In this document: positions 59,023 to 64,000 of the stretch, one piece after another
How positions within the stretch are numbered: the stretch's first letter is position 1
Layout of the letters: each line of letters begins with the position of its first letter
DNA from: Sequoia sempervirens
Taxonomy: Eukaryota; Streptophyta; Pinopsida; Cupressales; Cupressaceae
NCBI GenBank assembly: GCA_007258455.2
Contig: VDFB02373365.1
Coordinates: 221,682,552-221,746,551 of the forward strand
Length of the DNA stretch: 64,000 nt
Direction of reading: 5' to 3'
Notes under the pieces: model-generated
The model's database searches: none
Told to the model about the DNA's origin: nothing
The model's input: only the letters and a program-made list of their open reading frames with translations
Program-made: the position numbers and the translations under genes

Positions 59023-59446
59023 AAATGTACAAGTCAAAATAGATAGACTAAATTCAAATTTAAATTATAGGTACCAGGGGATTATTTAAAAAACCAAGTA
59101 TATGTTTGTATAGTTCTCAAAAATGGTTTCCTATCACGTATTTGTTTGTGAAAATGTGACATTGTATGTCCAAGTTATGGAATTTTTTATAAACTACTCT
59201 TTTAGGGATTAAAAAAATGGAAGGTGAATAGTTTGGGCATTGGTTACCCACATGACAAGCTGCTTGGGACTAGGGATAGTAGATGATGACATCAACCCTA
59301 TATTTATAACCCTATAGAATAATTTTGGAAACCCAAACTAGTCATGACACATAAGAAGTACAAGAGAATATTCTCTATGCAATTATAACCTCTACAATAA
59401 TGGTGACTAATATAGTATGATTATGTGTGCTAACAATACATAAACA
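59023..59446. repeat. Repeat R1, copy 2 (uninterrupted)
   Basis: About 430 bp matching the R1 copy that is split by E5 and E4. It supplies the empty-site sequence for both insertions. Confidence 0.85.
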
Positions 59447-59585
59447 TGAGGATTTATGGAGGGTACTTTTTGATTAAGGCCAAGCTAGGCCGTACCTTAT
59501 GTTATCTCCTTTTGGGGATTGCGCTAAGCTATCATATATCCATGAAGTTTTTTGTCATGAGGATTTATGGAGGGTACTTTGTGAT
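59445..59585 (+). repeat. 111-bp tandem duplication (unit 1 and start of unit 2)
   Basis: Unit 1 is 59445-59555. Unit 2 begins at 59556 and is split after 59585 by E6, resuming at 62709 and ending near 62789. Unit 1 keeps the unoccupied site (ctttttgattaagg) where unit 2 has ctttgtgat, E6, gtgattaagg. Confidence 0.88.
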
Positions 59586-60050
59586 AGTTGGTGTAATTAA
59601 AAGTGTTGTACCTTGTCCTAGGTCATAATTATGCCTTAGTTAAGTTTACTTACGGACCACATAGGAGGTTGTTGGAGAGTTTCCACTTTTGGTGGACTTG
59701 ACATGTCATTACTTTATCACCTCCACCTTTTGTGGACACATCATGTGATTATCTCTCCACCTTTTGTGGTGATTATCACATTATCACTTTTCCACTTTAG
59801 GTGGAGTGATAGCTTTTCATAGTTTTCTCATGTGATAAAATTATGACACTTGTCATAATCTTATGCCCTTCTATGTTCTCACCTTGGCTATATAACCAAG
59901 GGGTCTCCTATGTACTACTCATTCAATCATATTTGCATTCATTGGCAGAATACAATTTATTCTTGTCATCTTGTTTCTATCTCTCTTTTGCTTTTGCTTT
60001 CTATTAGGCCTCTAGATCTTGGGTGGCTACCTTCATAGCCAATTCTTACA
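59586..60050 (+). repeat. E6 5' LTR
   Basis: Contains caccttttgtggtga-type short repeats (about 59725-59800), a TATATAA box at about 59889 and the LTR end aattcttaca. Confidence 0.88.
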
Positions 60051-60062
60051 TGGTATCAGAGC
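60051..60062 (+). other. Primer-binding site of E6
   Basis: TGGTATCAGAGC directly after the LTR; exact plant initiator tRNA-Met type. Confidence 0.95.
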
Positions 60063-60719
60063 TATTGGAGTGCCTTTAGTTAGTCTTTTGGAGAGATTCT
60101 TAGAGGGTTCCATTTTTGGCCTTGTATTACAGGTGCATTTTGGGAGCTTGTTGCATCAAATCTGAGCTTGCCATTGCGTCTGGAGTGTCCGAGATAGTCA
60201 AATTTTCCTTTTGTTTCATCTCAGTTGGACATTGGAGGCCGAATCTGCAAAGGGTTGAAGATTGGAGGTGGTTGTCAGATCTAGAAGCTAGCTGCCACTT
60301 CAGAGCATTTTCAGCCAAAAAGGACATCGTCATTGTGTCCAGAAGGGCTAAAAACCCCTAAATTGACTGTCAAATCATCAAATTTGGACAAGTTGCTCTC
60401 GAAGGCAAAAAAAAATTAGCAGGCGGGCCGTACTGCCCTACCTGCGCAACAGTACGATTTTTCATTTAAAAAAAAAAAAAAGAAATTTCAATTCTCTGCA
60501 ACTTTTTTTAATTAAATTTGAAAATTAAAAAATAAAAATTATTGCTTGTTTTTGTTTTAAAAACAAATATAATATAAAATAAAAATAAAAATAAAAAATT
60601 GCAGTAACTGCGGTACGCAGGTACTGACAGCCTGTGGTATGTTAGGGTCAGCCTGTGGACCGTAGTTCGGCTACCGGCGGCGGGGGCATACCTGTGACGG
60701 GCGGCCATTGGCAGCAGCG

Positions 60720-61150
60720 TCTACTAACAACCCCATTGGCCCCTTTTTTTTTTAAAAGTTTTTTTAAATAAAAACTTTTTCATTGTTTTTAAGTTTTAAA
60801 ATTTTTTATGATTTTTAATAAGTTTTTAAATAAAAAATTATTATTAGTTTTAATAATGATTTTAATAAAACATTTGTAAGTTTTTCTTTAAATTAAAGTT
60901 TTTTCCAATAAATAAAAACTTTTATTTAATTTTCTTTTAATATTGTATTAAAGTTTTTTTCAAAATTAAAAAAATTTTCTTTATTAAGTTTTTAATAAAG
61001 TTTTTAAAAAATAAAAACATTTGTTTTTATTTCAATAAAGTTTTTTTTCCATAAAATAATTTTCTTTATTATTTTAATAATAAAGTTTTTCTTTCATAAA
61101 TAATGTTTTTAAATTAAACTTTTAATTAAGTTTTTTTTTAAAACAAATCA
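60720..61150. repeat. Quasi-repeat of (aa)taaagttttt words in E6
   Basis: A 430-bp stretch built almost only of A and T, in which aataaagtttttt / taaaaacttt words recur about 15 times without a fixed period. It is bordered by GC-rich pieces (60600-60720 and 61170-61270). No coding. Confidence 0.7.
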
Positions 61151-62295
61151 TGCATTAATAAGCAAACCTGGAGAAATTATTTTGCCTCCCGATCGAGCCT
61201 TGTCTTGGATCATTTGCTCCTTCAACCAATAGTCAATAGGGGTCAGTTGCTCCTACCGACATCCACCTGGAGGGCTTTCTTCACGGTCTTCAGCTTTGGG
61301 TTTCTTTTGGTTGGCTTCTTCATCAACATTTCCAGCTTTGCATCATGTTGATTGTAGTTCTCCTCTTTGTAATGTTGTAAACACACTAAAATAAAGTGCC
61401 ACAATCTTTTTGTTTCAGTGCACTCTGTCATACTGTATGCTTCTTTGGATTAATCTATGTATCTAGAGTGAGTTCCTGTATACTCAGTGTATGCAACGGT
61501 TGGTTACCCATGCATTTCAGTGAGATGGACTAAACATCATATAGACATTCTTATTTTGGAAGCACTCTACCTATCTTCAGAAGTTCGGTTCTACATCCAG
61601 AGACTTGGTGCATGGCTCCAGTGACACTTGGATTGTACAATTTGTGCATGGCTCCAGTGAGGCATAGATTGTACCAATCTGCTATTGATGGGCATTCAGT
61701 TGATGCTCACATAGTTGTCTTCTTGGTTCTGATCTTATTCCTGTTGCAGTGTGGATTCATCTACAGTTCTTCATCGACAGATTCTGCAGTTACTCTTGAG
61801 TTGACAAATTCAACTCAGTCACCAGTTATGTGGCTTCTTCTGCAGTGGTACCTGATTCTTTCTATCAATGCTTTGCACTGTTTGGCATTTCTTTTGGAAC
61901 AACACTTGGAGGACTTATCATCATCCTTGGTTCGCTCTACATCAATCTTCACATTGTTCTACATTATCTCCTTCTTCAGTTCAGATTGGGGACTCTTGAC
62001 ATTGTGACATTTGAGCAGTGACTCTCCATTGAGGGGGGGTTGCATGGACTTCTTCATTCTTCTTATGGGGGGACTTTTTCCTCACTCGAGGTTTTATCCT
62101 TCCTAGAGCATGTTTCCTATTTTGTTTCATCTCTCTTTTGGGGGGAGTTTTTTCCCACATGGTTTTCTCCTTTTCTCTGCTTTATGAGAGATTGCATTGC
62201 ATTTGTACATGGGTACCTAACATGGCCTAGTAGCCGGGACCCATCTTGCATTGTTTGTTTTTGTGTACATTCTCCCTAAGTTGCACTTAAGGGGG

Positions 62296-62703
62296 TGTTG
62301 GTGTAATTAAAAGTGTTGTACCTTGTCTTAGGTCATAATTACACCTTAGTTAAGTTTACTTAGGGACCACATAGGGGGTTGTTGGAGATTTTCCACTTTT
62401 GGTGGACTTCACATGTCATTATTTTATCACTTCCACCTTTTGTGGACACATCATGTGATTATCTCTCCACCTTTTATGGGTGATCCACCTTTTGTGGTGA
62501 ACTTGTCATAATCTTATGCCCTTCTATGTTCTCACCTTGGCTATATAACCAAGGGGTCTCTTATGTACTGCTCATTCCATCATATTTGCATTCATTGGCA
62601 GAATATAGTTTATTCTTGTCACCTTGTTTCTATCTCTCTTTTGCTTGTGCTTTCTATTAGGCCTCTAGATCTTGGGTAGCTACCTTCATAGCCAATTCTT
62701 ATA
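62296..62703 (+). repeat. E6 3' LTR
   Basis: TGTTGGTGTAATT...AATTCTTATA; pairs with 59586-60050 except for the missing block and scattered changes. Confidence 0.88.
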
Positions 62704-62789
62704 GTGATTAAGGCCAAGTTGGGTCGTACCTTATGTAATCTCCTTTTGGGGATTGTGCTAAGATATCGTATATCCATGAAGTTTTTTTA

Positions 62790-63200
62790 TCTTAATTTTG
62801 ATGTGACTAATAATTATGAGATAAAGCTTCTAATTGGTTCTATATTTTCCACTATTTTGTCTCCTCTTCTAAAGTTTGGGGTCTAAGGTGTTTCTAATTT
62901 GGCCCCACGGCCATCTTGCTTTGATTTCTATGTAATAACAATGTGGAAGGAAAACCTTCCATTCCCATCATGTCTTGCTTACCTAGCCACAAGTGTTTGA
63001 AGATTTTCATTTATGAATTCACCAAGATTGCCTTTAGGGATTTAAGTCCTTAAGCATGTATTCTGTATATTGCTTTGATTGCCCAAGGCTGCATCATTTG
63101 GCTTAAAATATTAAGTGTGTGGGTGATCTTTCACTTAACCAATTTCTCAAACCTTTTTCTCTCACAGGTTTTTTGGTTATTCCATGTGCAGAGAGGCATT
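62790..63200 (+). other. Upstream region of family member B, possible intron end
   Basis: No domain was recognised. A strong acceptor-like site, tttttctctcacag, ends at about 63168, 33 bp before the ATG of member B, which suggests an upstream exon or a 5' UTR intron. Confidence 0.3.
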
Positions 63201-64000
63201 ATGGGTGGCGATAGGGTGCAAATGGAGCTCGACAATTGTGGTGAATTTCACAAGGATCCATTGGTGTGGCACATATGTGTTGAAGGAAGTTTGGCTCCCC
63301 TAATGGAAAGTATGGTGGGTCACGACCCTAATTTATCTATGCAGTTTGCAAATTCTTGGAAAGATCAAAGGGTTACCTTGGGCGACATTTCCTTTGAAAT
63401 GAATGAGGAAGTGATTGCACATGTGATGGGGTTGCTATGTACTTGTAAGAAGTACCCAAAGCATACTAAGGCCCAAGATAATGAAAGCTCGAATGCCTTC
63501 TTTGTGGGGAATGAGAAACCAGTTCATAACTAGTCAGGATTTGAGAGAGAGGCTCTCCCACAACCTTGGGACTAGGTCTGCCTCGCCCTAATGAAGTACG
63601 TGACCCTAGAAGGTAGATACAAAACCTACTATTTCTATCACATCCCTCTTTTAAATCACCTTCGGCACAAAATTCTGTTAAGCTTTCCTTTTTTCCTTCT
63701 TAAGGATTTAGAGACCTTTGTTGCAAAATGTATTGAGGCTACTGGCCTAAACCTTGAGGATACTCCTCCCATGTCGCTCCACCAATGCCTCATTTTGAGG
63801 CTCTACCACTTCCATCTTACATTATGCCTACCCAAACCCATTTTTGTTGTCCATGTTGAGGAAATTGAACCCCTTGTTGTGGCCAATATATCCCCGGCCA
63901 AGTCCAAAGGTCCCATCAAGAAAACCCATCCGATTACCGCTAAAACTCATAAGCCTAAACCTATTGCCAAGAAGCTTAAGGGGAATGCAGGTATTGCCTA
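63201..64000 (+). pseudogene. Unrecognised repeat-borne gene family, member B (cut by the window edge)
   Basis: A single frame from ATG 63201 to the window end, broken only by TAG at 63531 and 63576. Block 1 is SMQFANSWKDQRVTLGDISF then EEVIAHVMGL; block 2 is MKYVTLEGRYKTYYFYHIPLL then NHLRHKILLSFPFFLL. A Lys/Pro-rich basic tail starts near 63900 (KKTHPITAKTHKPKPIAKKL). It matches member A at 28625 in both blocks and in having a Lys-rich end. Both stops could come from CAG. Function unknown. Confidence 0.6.

Larger units (their letters stand above)
59586..62703 (+). mobile_element. E6: 3.1-kb non-autonomous LTR element (LARD-like)
   Basis: LTRs at 59586-60050 (465 bp) and 62296-62703 (408 bp). 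TSD GTGAT (59581-59585 and 62704-62708). A perfect initiator-Met primer site and a polypurine tract (aaggggg before 62296) are present. The right LTR lacks a block of about 57 bp found in the left. The left LTR begins AG, not TG, a point change. The 2.2-kb interior has no gag or pol; weak open frames (60116-60361 and 61612-62007) show no known domain. The g-rich 3' end (tggggggactttttcc, ttttggggggag) recalls the 3' non-coding regions of copia elements. Confidence 0.9.

Noticed and set aside
59446..59628. Small protein from the duplicated unit (59446-59628, and 62704-62886)
   Set aside because: The similar peptides result from the 111-bp duplication and are cut by the E6 junctions; no domain is visible.
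61612..62007. Membrane-like open frame in E6
   Set aside because: Hydrophobic by composition (Ser/Leu/Phe), begins without support and matches no family that I recognise.

Overview
This is plant nuclear DNA made almost wholly of nested retrotransposons. I found no cellular single-copy gene, tRNA, rRNA, organellar insert or CRISPR array. Evidence for a plant: Tat-lineage and chromovirus Ty3/gypsy polyproteins, a plant mobile domain (PMD) gene, L1-type LINEs with RNase H, a copia remnant, and LTR elements primed by initiator-tRNA-Met-like sites. The size of the elements, their deep nesting and the degree of decay suggest a very large seed-plant genome, most likely a gymnosperm; the species cannot be named from this sequence.

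Layout. (1) 1-4523 is the non-coding 3' part and the start of the LTR of an old plus-strand element (E1). (2) Nested inside that LTR is an 18.2-kb Tat-type element (E2, 4524-22702, minus strand) with two LTRs, a TTTTG target duplication, primer site, polypurine tract, gag, protease/G-patch, RT, dual RNase H and integrase. Between pol and the 3' LTR, on the opposite strand, it carries a PMD gene with its own TATA box and a predicted intron. E1's LTR resumes at 22708. (3) 23.0-27.9 kb is LINE A (minus). (4) 28.1-30.5 kb holds a gypsy RT scrap and a gene of an unrecognised repeat-borne family. (5) 30.6-35.9 kb is LINE B (minus). (6) 36-39.7 kb is AT-rich DNA with a copia remnant and a decayed minus-strand ORF. 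(7) A repeat (R1) is split by two insertions 21 bp apart: chromovirus E5 (39715-45191, minus, TSD TATTT) and pol-less Tat-type element E4 (45213-54281, plus, TSD GAATT). E4 itself contains an inverted related LTR and a 319-bp TRIM (51017-51335, TSD ATAAC). (8) 54.3-59.0 kb has no recognisable coding. (9) An uninterrupted R1 copy (59.02-59.45 kb) precedes a 111-bp tandem duplication, one unit of which holds a 3.1-kb non-autonomous element (E6, 59586-62703, TSD GTGAT). (10) 63.2-64.0 kb is a second, edge-truncated member of the unrecognised family.

How it fits together. E1, E2 and E4 look like one broad Tat-type group: E2 and E4 share an unusual primer-binding site, E1 and E2 share collinear 3'UTR repeats and an LTR start, and E2 and E4 both have a protease followed by a G-patch. 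E2 is the only one with a near-complete pol and so represents the kind of element that could once have mobilised E4. The most interesting feature is E2's two-gene layout: sense gag-pol and an antisense PMD gene, each preceded on its own strand by an array of the same degenerate GACGCAATTG-like motif. Most disabling stop codons in E2 are TAG, as expected if CAG codons in methylated CHG sites decayed.
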